The position numbers and the translations under genes were made by a program. Positions 22,146 through 32,986 of a stretch of 64,000 nucleotides of DNA are shown piece by piece. The stretch spans positions 1 through 64,000 of the forward strand of contig JADHYX010000055.1 in the NCBI GenBank assembly GCA_027604685.1. The letters are read 5' to 3'. Source of the stretch: Lobulomyces angularis. Lineage: Eukaryota; Chytridiomycota; Chytridiomycetes; Lobulomycetales; Lobulomycetaceae. Numbering within the stretch: the first letter of the stretch is position 1; each line of letters starts with the position of its first letter. Below the pieces are notes generated by a model that was not told the origin of the DNA, did no database searches, and worked only from the letters and a program-made list of their open reading frames with translations.

Positions 22146-23877
22146 ATGATTATTCGAAAAATAATACGCTACGTTTTTATAGTAACGATACCTTATGTTT
22201 TTATTGATTTGATATTTTTAATCCCTTTGAAAGAAGAACTTGCTATTAATAGTTTTAGTGACATATGGTGGCCATCAATCATCATGTTGCTGGTAAGAAA
22301 CAAAAAATAAACCAAATACACATATATCTATTTGTTTAACAAAAAATCAATGTAGATTTTTAATTTAGCTATTAATCTATTTCCACTTTGTATATTAAAT
22401 TTATTAAATTACGATGAAATATTTTGGATAGATAAGAGCATCTTTCTGAATTTAACATTTTCAATTTCATTTACTGCAATTGAAGTAATTTTTTCCAATT
22501 TTTTTAATAAAAGTCACTATGGTTTCTATTTGAATAGATTTATTGGTAAGAACAGAAAAAAATAATGATTACGTTTAACTGAACAAATAATTGGTGTTAT
22601 TTTTTTTTTATAAAATGAATTTTTAATGATTAATGTGTCATTTGTTGTACTTCTTTCACTTAATTTTATTTTTTTAGGTCTCTGTCTGTGGTTATTTGAA
22701 AGCTTCTTCAACAGTAAATGTTTTTATTTTCATCTAAAAAGAAAGAGTCTATACCTAAAATTGATGACCAGAAAAAAAGACTTAAAGAATGTAATGTTGA
22801 TATGGCTTTGTGTAAACTTCACCGTAGTTTCAATTTTCTGTTTTATATTCTTTAACATGGTTTTGATGTACAGCTCAAACTTAGCACTTACGAGTAATTG
22901 GATTCAACCCATTTTATATTTGGTTTTGCTTCTTTTAACAAAATTAATCAGGTTGGGAATACCATATATTATATTTCAAAAAATAAAAATGCCTTTGGAA
23001 GAGGAGGAGAAAGACTATGTCGATTATTACGGCTTTATTCTGGACCTTAGCAGCGAAGTTTGGTTGCAGCTGACTTTTCCTTTCATTTCTGTTTATACTT
23101 TCGTGGTTATTCTAGTATTTGACATTGTGGTAATAATTATTGAAGGTAACACTATAGATATTGATTTAACTATCATTTTTCTGTTTTTTAAAATATACAG
23201 GATTATGGCGGCTTAGCTCATATCAAACATGGGTGATTACTCAACTTTCACCACAGCAGTCCTCATCAATCTATGAACTTTTAAAAATTTTAGTTCTAAA
23301 AACAAATGCTAACAGAAAAAGACCAAAAAGTCATAAGCAGATGGAAAAAAATCTGGGTTTAAAGGAAAGAGAAGCCCCAAAAATTAAAATTACCACAGTT
23401 GCAAACGAAATAATTAACATTGATTACCTTTCACAAGAAATCGAGTGGATTTATAAAGCTCAAAAAAGTTACTTTATTAAAATTTGGGCATACTTTAATG
23501 GACAACTAATTTTCCTGAATTTATTAATCTTGCAAAACCTCTTCAAAAATGGCGAATTTCTACCATGGATATATAAGTACGAAAGCAATGACGACAGTAT
23601 CACATTCAAAGATAATATACTTTTGAATATCGGGTTTTTGAAAGGATTGATATTTTCTGCTTTGATATTTTTTTTTCGAATAGTAATTTTAATTCTACAA
23701 AGTTGCATGGCAAAGAAGTCGGATTCTGTCCCTAATTTAAGTGAAACAGGGATAACTTTATTTCATGAAAAGAAAAAAATCTTTTTTTTTTCCTGTACTA
23801 TTATAGTTTTTACCTTTTCTCTTTTAGAGCTGTTTCTTAAGCGAGGAAACATATTATATACCACTGCTATTATTTAA
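22146..23877 (+). CDS. Multipass membrane protein, unknown family
   Basis: Four exons with GT..AG introns (about 22291-22354, 22545-22677, 23146-23201) give a protein of roughly 490 residues. Hydrophobic helices are evident in YVFIVTIPYVFIDLIFLIPL, IFNLAINLFPLCILNLL, LSLNFIFLGLCLWLFESFF, VNFTVVSIFCFIFFNMVLMY, ILYLVLLLLTKLIRL, LIFSALIFFFRIVILILQS and FFFSCTIIVFTFSLLELFL. A hydrophilic, Lys-rich loop (KTNANRKRPKSHKQMEKN and onward) lies between the two main helix groups. I recognise no transporter or receptor signature. Convergent with the coiled-coil gene downstream. Start chosen as the ATG opening the first exon frame. Confidence 0.6.
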
Positions 23878-24225
23878 ATTCCATGTATATCTTAGTTTTT
23901 TTTTTTAGAGGATTGTAACAAATAAAATTTAATTTATTGTTTTCTTTTCTGTAACTTATTTATTCCATATGAAAGTAAACTGAATTACCTGTAATGTTAT
24001 TTAACTCTATTAAAAAGAAAATTTATAGTGTCATATAGTTTACATGTTCAGTTTTAATTTTCTCACAATATAATTAATAATATAAAATATTAAAATAAAA
24101 ACATGTTCACCTCAGATAATGTATCGATTTTAAATTATATTTATGTTCCAAAAAATTTATGATAAATTTGTAATTATATCAGAAAGCTGTCATAACAAGA
24201 TCTTCATTTTAAACTAGAAGGTTTC
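23878..24225. other. Intergenic region between convergent genes
   Basis: A/T-rich with no gene seen; the 3' ends of the membrane protein and coiled-coil genes meet here. Confidence 0.5.
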
Positions 24226-27219
24226 TTAGAATCCTATAAATGATTTGGAACTGTTAATATAAAGCCTTTCCAGTTCCTTATTACGGATCTCTAGTTCAAC
24301 ATTTAATTTAAAGTTTAAGTTTTTTTGATGTTTTAATTCTGCTTCGCATTTTTCTAGTTTTAAGTTGGAACTAACAAATAAGGACTTTTGCTCTCTTAAA
24401 TTATTTACAATTTTATTTTTTGAATCCAAAACTTCCATTATTTTACATTTCAGCAAAGTATTTTCTTTCAATAATAAAGAGTTTTTTTCTCTTTGTTCTG
24501 CAAAACGAATATTTAATTTTTTTTTTTTTTTTTTTATAATGAGGTATTTGAAATATTTTTCTTTTTTTATGATGAAATAATTTAATAATTTTTTTTTTTT
24601 TTTTTTTGCTTTTCACTTACTACTTAAAAATTCTATTTCTGAGCATTTGGTTTCATTCATTTGTCTTAAGACATCATTTTCTTTTTTTAAACTTAAAGAG
24701 TTTTGTTTTTCTAACTCCAGAGTTATGTTTAAATTGTTCATCATCAATTTAGCCTCCTCCAAGGAAAAGCAAAAATTTTTTTTATTAACATCTTCAATTT
24801 TCTTTTGCATAATGGAATCTTTTGCCAATGTAGCATTTTTTTCCCTCAACCCGGAAATTTTTTTAGTAAAATCCTTTTCCCTTAACCGAAAATCATAAGT
24901 CAAATCCTTTATGTAGCTATCCTTTTCTATTAGGGCATTTTCACACGATGTTGCATACTTTGAAAATTCAATTGATTTGTCAAGCAATTTTTGATCTAGA
25001 TTGGTATTTAGGTCTTGAAGGAATTTATGACTTTGTTGTAAAGTGGTTAAATTTTGAACTTGGAGGTGCAAGTCGGAGCTAACCAAATTATAATCTTCGT
25101 TTTTTTGATATACAATCATTTCCAAGTCCCTAATTTTTTTTAGTAGTAAATTTAATTGCACATCATTAGTATGATAAATATTATTTTCTGAAATTTTATT
25201 TTCGTCGATTAATAAATTTCCTTCTCTGTTAAAAAAGGAATTTGGCTCGAAAGACATTTCTTTTAAGGTCACTTTTGTTGAATTACTTGAATTAATTGTT
25301 ACTTCGTCGTTACTAACATCCAACTGATTAAAAAACACTTCTTGATGTGGTTTGTTTTCTTTTTCTAATCTAATGCTACTGTAATGAATATCAGTCTTCT
25401 GTATTTCAACTTGATCTTTTTTGTCGACTGTATCAAGTGAAAAATTGTTCACATCATTTAAATTTTTCAAATCAAAAAGTGCCTTTTTTAATTCTAATTT
25501 GAGATTTTTGATTTCTGTTTCTGCTGCCTTAACATTCCTCAGATATTCAATATTAAGATTGTTTTGCAACATTTCGTAGTCATGTGACTTTTTCTTAGTT
25601 TCAATCTGCACTATGGAATCTTCTAAGTTGCATTCAATACTCGCACAATCTTTTGAAGGAATAACATTATTCAATTCTGCGCATTGTTTTCTTTCTTCTC
25701 CAAATATTCTCTTACTACTTGTGTTTTCAAATTTTTTAATTTATTTATCTAGTTATTCTTACCACTGATCAAAGTTAGATATAAACTTACATTCAACTTC
25801 ATTATTTTCAAAATTTATAAGCTGAATTCTTGATTTAAAAAACTTAAATTAAGGAAAAACGTGATAGTTTACCTTAAAATCGATTTCTCGAAATTTTGTA
25901 CTAGAAAATGAGATGGATCAACGTTTCTACAGTTGGAGAAGTGACAAATAGGGTTCAATTTATTAACTTTTTCAAAATTTTCTACATTCTTAGAAGCATC
26001 ATTATTCGTGATGTCAAAAATTATGTTCTGCGCTATCTCGTTTTCTGGTTCATCACACTCGCATATGCGCACTATTTCCAATTTTTCTAGGTCAATAAAA
26101 TCTTTAATGTGGATTTCATCAGTTGTGCTAATTTTTCTTTATCATATTTAAAATTTAATTATAACTTATTAAATTCAAAACCTGAATATTCTTTCAACCT
26201 TAATCAAATTAGGCTCGTCTAACATAAAATAAATTTAAAGCAAATATTGCGGAAAATACCAGTATATAACTTATCATTATTCGAAATAAAATCAAGTTCC
26301 TTCAAAAGCTCGGCGGGAAATCTATTTAAGGAAGATTCAAAGCTTATTGGATACAAACTAAATAAAAAAAAAATTTTATTAAAATTCTTTGACTATTTTG
26401 TTTACGTTAAGTTGTTCCCATTTGTTGTAATCTCACAATCTTTCCCACTAAAAAATTTTTTTTCATTTTTTATTTGAGAAGATATTTTGCTTTATTTTTT
26501 TTTACAAACTCATGCTATCCTTTTCTTCAGTCATGTGAATACTGTTATATTGAAGAAAAAAAACTCATTTTAAAAACTTTTCGAATAAAAAAAAAAGTAG
26601 GTTTACCATAAAACTTTTCCATCAATATATTCGCCGTGGCATTTTAAGTTTTCGTTACTACTATTTTTATATTATTGCAATTAAAAAAAATTTAACAAAA
26701 TGTGTACTTTATGTAAGACTTTGGGGACTCAGAGTTGCAAGTTACTATTTTTTCTGGCTTTCCAGAATTGCTCTTCTCATAACTGGAAATATTCTCTTCT
26801 GGTAATACTGAATCAACCTTATTATTCCTACAAGTAGAAGAAAGGTTTAGAAAGTTGAGTTTTTTTTGTTTAATTTTAACCGATAGTCTTTTGAATGATC
26901 CGTGTCAACAATTTTGCTACAAAAAAGGTGAAAAAATTGTCAAGTTTTATTTATTAAGAGGAATAGGAATAGAGGAACGAAATTTTTGATTATAATAAAA
27001 AAAATACTTTAATTTCGTATCCGAAGAGTTGATTTTTTCTAGTTTAGAATTGTTAATCTCATTTTTAATCACTTTGTTAGTTTCTTCATTTTCATCATAT
27101 GGTGATATGTTATGTCCCGATAGTTTCCGTTGTAGTGCCTTAAATTTGTTTTTTATACTGTTTGTTTTTTTTTTGTTTTCAGCTACATTAGCTACTAATG
27201 TTGTAAGTGTATTCCTCAT
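24226..27219 (-). CDS. Coiled-coil protein, unknown function
   Basis: Minus-strand exons read from MRNTLTTLVANVAENKKK (27219) to a stop at 24226, with several short introns between about 26940 and 24480. The N-terminal part is charged and low in complexity, with a basic patch KNKFKALQRKLSGHN. A piece near 25869-26081 has IVRICECDEPENE and ICHFSNCRNVDPSHF, with four Cys that do not form a known finger. The largest exon (24613-25674) is a long heptad-rich coiled coil with runs such as LRDLEMIVYQ-type segments, LQDLNTNLDQKLLDKSIEF and LEKQNSLSLKKENDVLRQMN; it continues to KELERLYINSSK at the end. It is probably structural (cytoskeleton, spindle pole or Golgi are all possible). Exon borders in the middle are uncertain. 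Confidence 0.55.
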
Positions 27220-28370
27220 ATATTGTTCAATTTACAAGCAAAAAGCAAGTTTTTATGTTGAAATGAGCCAATAAATATTTATGATTGGGTGAGATTTTAT
27301 TCATAGAAACAAACAAAATGTAACAAATTGCTACTATTTATGTATAAAAATTTATAAAATTTCTTAATAAAGAAAAAGAACATGCATTTTAGAGTGCAAT
27401 TTACCAGAATGCATCTTCCGATCAGTTTTCTTTTGTGATAATAACTTTTGATTGGATTTTATTCTGGACTAGTTTTTCAGTTAACACTCCTTCCCAATAC
27501 CAATTTTTCTCATGCAATCCAAGTTGAAACTAGATTTTAAGTTCTTTAGTCAATCCTTTTAAATTTATCTTTCATTATCTTGGCTGTTGTTGTAAATATT
27601 AATTTTTGCAAATTCATTGTTACTATAGTCTGTATTTGCATATTTGTTTTATTTTCCGATACTTTTTCCCTTGATTTACTTAGAGCAGTTGGTGCTTTGA
27701 TGCTAAAACAAATACGAAAAATTTCAATAAGGGTTAGAAAAAATGCCTTTTTGGCTCAGTTGGAAAAGCGTTTTCAATTAGAATTTACTCCTTCTTTGAT
27801 TTTATTTAAATAGAAATCCATTTTTTTGAAAAAATGTGTAGACAAAGAAGTTTATTACAGAAACCACAAAGAAAATTTTTTTTTTGGTAAAATATTTTTT
27901 TAATCAATAATTATAAAAAAAAAGTTTATTTTGAATAGAATATAGATATTATAATAGAAATTTATCATGCAAAAAATTAGAATAGAAAATTTATTTCGAA
28001 TAAAATTAGTAGAAAATTATTATTAGGGACAAATAGAACAAAAAATATTTATTATTATGAGATAAATAGAATAAAAAATATTTATTAATGTTGACCTTAT
28101 TTATTATGCAAAAATTTTTGATTATCTAAAATAAACTACGGAATTTGAACTTATTCCAACTTCACTCTTGAATCACTTTGGATGTTAATATTACAAGTAA
28201 TCTGTTTTTTAAAAGAATAATACAATTAATTTACAATTAAAAATTTTTTATACAATCAAAACAAATTGATTTATTTATAAATAATCCATCTTATAAAAGA
28301 TTAATACAAGTAAATTGATATTTAAATTGTTTCAAATTTGAATAATAAAATTAACATATAATAAAAAAAG
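27220..28370. other. Gene-poor island left of the inverted repeat
   Basis: Contains a diverged copy of the repeat unit (27742-28020), a short 33-bp tandem pair (28031 and 28064, AAATAGAA-AAAAAATATTTATTA) and otherwise A/T-rich DNA. A 77-residue frame at 27580-27813 runs into the repeat copy and has no coding support. Confidence 0.5.
27742..28020 (+). repeat. Diverged third copy of the tRNA-associated repeat
   Basis: From about 27757 the sequence follows the inverted-repeat arm unit (28371 onward) in the same orientation with many substitutions; both share CGTTTTCAATT, TTTATTTAAATAGAAATCC and AGAATAGAAAATTTATTT. It starts with TGGCTCAGTTGG, a perfect match to the Pol III A-box consensus and to the D arm of the tRNA-Thr(AGT) carried by the arms. 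The flank of the right arm (30747-30775, reverse complement) extends the similarity over this head. Confidence 0.75.
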
Positions 28371-28771
28371 CGTTTTCAATTGAATTTACTCTTGTTTTAA
28401 ATTTATTTAAATAGAAATCCAACTTCTTAAAAAAATAGTTAGACAAGGAAATATAAAAAAGGGGAAGCACAAAAGAAAGTTTATAGTAGAATACTTTTTT
28501 ATTCAATAAATAAAATTTATATTGAATAGAATATAGAAATATAGTTAAAAAGTAATCATGCAAAAATCAGAATAGAAAATTTATTTTGAATAAAATTAGA
28601 ACAAAATTTTGACATAAAAAAGTTCCAGTGTTTAACTGAATATCTTTATGTCCCCTTTTTTCCAAAACAATTCAACCAGCCTCCTTGGCTCAGTTGGCAG
28701 AGCGTATGCCTAGTAAGCATAAGGTCTTGAGTTCGATTCTCAAAGGAGGCACATCTTTTTTCTCATTTTCC
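28371..28771 (+). repeat. Left arm of a perfect 401-bp inverted repeat
   Basis: Bases 28371-28771 are the reverse complement of 30346-30746 with no difference that I could find. Coordinates of the two arms sum to 59117 throughout. The arm carries an intact tRNA-Thr(AGT) at its inner end. Just inside the boundary a shorter, imperfect similarity continues for about 30 bp with an indel. Confidence 0.95.
28679..28750 (+). tRNA. tRNA-Thr (anticodon AGT), left copy
   Basis: Acceptor stem 28679-28685 (GCCTCCT) pairs with 28744-28750 (AGGAGGC). Anticodon stem TATGC/GCATA closes loop CTAGTAA, giving anticodon AGT. The A box TGGCTCAGTTGG and B box GTTCGATTC are perfect. A T-run downstream can terminate Pol III. 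No intron. Sequence identical to the copy at 30367-30438. Confidence 0.97.
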
Positions 28772-30345
28772 ATTGAAATTTTCCACTGCCATTCATTTTT
28801 CCATTCAATCAAAAATTCGTTAGTTGAAGATTTTTTTTTTTGGCTACATTTTAGAAAAAAACATTAATATTTTAATCCAAAAAAAAACAATATTTGTAAT
28901 GACAAAGATTACTAATAAAAAATAAAAAATAAAAACAAAAATACCTTTCTCGTTGTGTTTTACTTCGTCTAGTAGAAGCAATACATTTGGTTTTGATTAA
29001 AAGTTAAGGATTATCAAAATTTTGCTCAATTTTAAACTGACCAAAGACGTTAAAAAGACACTTGCAGGAATTGTTCTTTTTATAATGACCCTCTAAGATA
29101 TCAGATCCCAACTTTAGTTTTCTTTTGGAATAGTAGTTTATGTACCGTCTGATTTTTGTGCCTACTTTTTATACATTGTGGACAATGACTTTTTAATGTT
29201 CGTAGTACACCTAGTACAGGTAACTTTCAGGCTATATTTGGAATATCTGCATGATATATGCACATCACCATTAATCCAGTTGACCTTAGCTGTAAATTAA
29301 ATCCTTCATCAAAATGATATTCCTTTTCTTTCACCATTTTCTGCTGTAACTTTGTTCCATTCTTAGGATAATTCATCAATTTATGTATTCTTGGATCTTA
29401 TTGATAACAGATAAAAAACGAATCCTACAGTTCAGCATTTTTTTGTCTTCATGTATTAAGATATTTTCTTAATCCACGTTCAAAAAAAAAAATATTTTAA
29501 AATTGTTTATACACACCTTAATTCACCACATAATTCAATTAAATACGATTTATTAAATACTTAGGTAGGAATAAGAAAAGTAGGATGTAAACCATGGACA
29601 ACTATTGAAAATAATTTAATAAAAAAATTTTTTAACAGCTAATGAATGACTTTTCTGCGATTTTCAATCTAAAAAGTTTTTGATCATTATGGTCCTAAAT
29701 TTAGAACATTGAATTGAACCATCTTCTAAGTTTTTTTTATTTATTTATTTGACGATACATTCAAGAAGAGGCCCTTTAAAATGAAGGATACAACAAAATA
29801 ACATTGACGTTATTTTTTAACAATGAAAAATATGGTAATGGCCAAAAATTTTTTCTTTTTTGCAAATTTTATCTTAAGAAGATTTCAATGTTCTTTGTGA
29901 GAATAGTACTTTTTGATAAAATAATTACTTAAATACTTTTAAAAAAAAATCAATGATAGTTAAGAGGTATTTGTGGATTAAATATTTCCTGAACAATGAC
30001 CTTCCATCGACATCTTTAAGTCAGTGGTGCCCGCCAATGGTAGAGTTGGTCAACAAATTAAAAAATGTTAATTTTAGAATGACAATTAGGTGAAGCTAAA
30101 TTATGCAGCTTTTTCAGAAGCTCAACTTCTAAAAAATTAAAAATTCCAAAATATCTTTTTACAAAAACCAATTACTAATGATAAATATTAAAGAACTTTA
30201 ATAAGCAAAATTGCTGAGGGTAAAATTTCCCAAGAAATAGTTGAAATCAGTGAAGAAATAATTGATTGGATGGTGAAATGGAAATAAGGTGTGTATTAAA
30301 AGGTACAATTAAAATTAATTAGAGGAAAATGGAGTGGAAAAATGG
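28772..30345. other. 1574-bp spacer between the inverted repeat arms
   Basis: No intact gene. A plus-strand stretch at about 29040-29350 stays mostly open with three or so stops (pieces TLAGIVLFIMTL, VYVPSDFCAYFLYIVDND, VQVTFRLYLEYLHDICTS). It looks like a decayed coding sequence of unknown origin. If the repeat is a mobile element, this would be its dead interior; I see no transposase motif. Confidence 0.4.
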
Positions 30346-30746
30346 GGAAAATGAGAAAAAAGATGTGCCTCCTTTGAGAATCGAACTCAAGACCTTATGC
30401 TTACTAGGCATACGCTCTGCCAACTGAGCCAAGGAGGCTGGTTGAATTGTTTTGGAAAAAAGGGGACATAAAGATATTCAGTTAAACACTGGAACTTTTT
30501 TATGTCAAAATTTTGTTCTAATTTTATTCAAAATAAATTTTCTATTCTGATTTTTGCATGATTACTTTTTAACTATATTTCTATATTCTATTCAATATAA
30601 ATTTTATTTATTGAATAAAAAAGTATTCTACTATAAACTTTCTTTTGTGCTTCCCCTTTTTTATATTTCCTTGTCTAACTATTTTTTTAAGAAGTTGGAT
30701 TTCTATTTAAATAAATTTAAAACAAGAGTAAATTCAATTGAAAACG
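30346..30746 (-). repeat. Right arm of the perfect 401-bp inverted repeat
   Basis: Exact inverse of 28371-28771 by eye. The sequence beyond its outer end resembles the head of the third copy at 27742, which shows that the original repeat unit was longer than the shared arm. Confidence 0.95.
30367..30438 (-). tRNA. tRNA-Thr (anticodon AGT), right copy
   Basis: Identical to 28679-28750 on the opposite strand, with complete acceptor, D, anticodon and T arms. The two tRNA genes point toward each other across the spacer. Confidence 0.97.
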
Positions 30747-30979
30747 TTTTCTAACTTGCCCAAAAACACATTTTCTCTTTTAAATAGTTTTTTTAAACTC
30801 GGAAGTTGGAGTGTGAAATAACTTTCTTTGTTAAATTATATTAAATTTTCTTGATGGTTCGGTAATTTCGTTTATATATTTTACAATATTTAACAGAATT
30901 TTTGTTTAAAAAAAAAATTTTATTATAAAATGTTAATAAAAAATAAAAAAGCAAAAGTCTAAAATCTAGTCTATTTTAT

Positions 30980-32790
30980 TTAGACATCACTAGTAGTTAA
31001 ATCTAACTCTGGGTAAGTTTCAAGAAACTTATAATATAAATCAGGTTTTGTTCTTTTTAAAGAATCTGGATCTTCAGCCAAACAAACAAATGTGGTAGTG
31101 ACTCCAGACTTAATAACTTGAGCGATAACGCTAAACTGTATCAAGCCAAAGAAAAACGCCACAATGAAAACGATAAGATACAGTGCCATTACTTGGTCAG
31201 CGGATATTTGATAAACTGAAAAATACTTCGTAAAAACTACTGCCCCAAAGCCAGTTAAAATTCCAACCAATATGCTTCCCATTCCTAAAACGTTCGCTAA
31301 TTAAAAAAATTTAAATTAGTAGCGCATAGAAAATAAAAATTCTAACATATTAAATCAGCATTTATAATCAAATCAACTCCCCTAGATTTAATGATTTCCC
31401 AGGTATCCTTTGCTGCCTGACAGTATGATTTGCCAAAAGCAGCAACTTCCGTATAAGCGTATATATTTAGGAATTCAATGTAACCCTCAATGCACCCAAC
31501 AAAACATTGCACGCATGAAAATACCAAAGCTAATCCACTATTTCCTTCTTCACGCGCTCTTCTTTTAGCCATGCCCGCAAGTTTCCTTAATGTAGCTATC
31601 AAAGCTACTATCAAGCTTCCAAAACAGATAGAACCAAAAGATGTCGTTACAGCTCTCTTTTAAGAGCGAAATTAAAAAACAAAGTTTATATTCAAAGTTA
31701 CCTTAGCAGAATTTAAACAAGGGTTTCGCACAGGCACAACAACAATATTTGGTTCTGCAGCAATTCCCTGAAAGTAATAAGTAGCAAAAGTTCCTTAAAA
31801 AAAAAAAAGAAAGATTTAAAATTTATAATTTGCATAAATTTTTGTACCTGCAACAGTAACATGAACTACATTTTTTATAACTTGAGACGTCCAAAAAAAA
31901 CTAAAAAAAAAATATAGGGTGACTGCGGTTTTAGCTTGACTGTTATCTTTCTCATCAGAATCCTTATGAAAAAAAAGAAGAGAGGCACCAACAGATAGTA
32001 CAGTCCAAATAAAAAACCATACAGAAGACGTTACAAGACCACAAATTCCAACAAAAACAGTAGAAGGATACGACCTTGTTACAGTTGTAACAGATTGCTT
32101 AAAAAATTTACCATTAAATAAATTAAAATTAGGGAAGAGTGTGTTACCAGCATAACTTTGGCAAAGGGAATTCTTTTCATCCAAACAAGAGCTAATATTA
32201 TGTGAATAACTGCAAATGCTCCACTAACAGCTCCAGCAACTATATTTCCAGTAACTATTCCAAACACCGTTATTAATAAGGAAGAAACGATATTTATGAT
32301 GAACGAGCCCCAAATAAGTTTTCCACCATATCTTAACATATAAAAAATTTAGTTGTGTTAAACTCATAAAATGGAAAACTTCATACTTTTGCATTGTCAA
32401 AAAATATAGCATTGTAAACAAAAAACCTAAAATAGCAGCTACAACTACAATTTTTGAAATCTCAGAAATTTCAATGTGAAAGTCACGGTTTTCCGCATCC
32501 CTTTTTTCCAAAGTACCGTTATTAACGAAATTTTTAAATCCCAATACCGATAGCACAACAGCAACCACAAGGTGTATTACAAATAAACATGTTGCCCAAA
32601 CATCCTGAAATTTTGGTTAAGAAAAAACGTAAAAAATTTATACCTTGTAACTACTGGAATAAGTCAATGCAGAATTATCAAGTGAACTCTCCAAATTTAT
32701 ATCATCACTATATAGAGGGGGAACACCGTTTAAATTTGCAGCTTCCCCAAATTCAGTGGGAAGTGGTTGATATTTAACTTTTGAAGACAT
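30980..32790 (-). CDS. Pns1/choline transporter-like (CTL/SLC44) family membrane protein
   Basis: Multiple exons from ATG at 32790 to TAA at 30980. A hydrophilic N-terminus (about 55 residues, with YQPLPTEFGEAANL) is followed by roughly ten hydrophobic segments, the layout of the CTL family. Family-typical pieces are KDVWATCLFVIHLVVAVVLS, FFSFFWTSQVIKNVVHVTVAG, TFATYYFQG, PCLNSAKRAVTTSFGSICFG, CFVGCIEGYIEFLNIYAYTE and the terminal helix set ending VAFFFGLIQFSVIAQVI. The C-terminal tail CLAEDPDSLKRTKPDLYYKF is also characteristic. SLC44 proteins move choline or related solutes in animals; yeast Pns1 is a plasma-membrane member without a proven substrate. Family call is strong, substrate inferred. 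Confidence 0.9.
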
Positions 32791-32986
32791 TGAACTATAA
32801 AAATTTTTTTCAGTGTATTACATAAATTTGTAAACAAATCAATATTTATTTTTGGAAAAAAAAATTAAAAACAAATGATTTAAAATAAAAACTATAAAAA
32901 TGAAACATTGTTAATTGATATAAAATAAAAACTATTTAAAATTGGAAACATTGTAATTGATTGTCCCATTAGATATTTACAATTTC

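Noticed and set aside
27580..27813. 77-residue frame left of the inverted repeat
   Set aside because: Its 3' half is the tRNA-like head and body of the diverged repeat copy; no support for coding.
28351..30754. Two mirrored 66-70-residue frames (minus 28351-28563, plus 30554-30754)
   Set aside because: They are the same non-coding repeat arm read in both orientations; the identity comes from the inverted repeat, not from a gene family.
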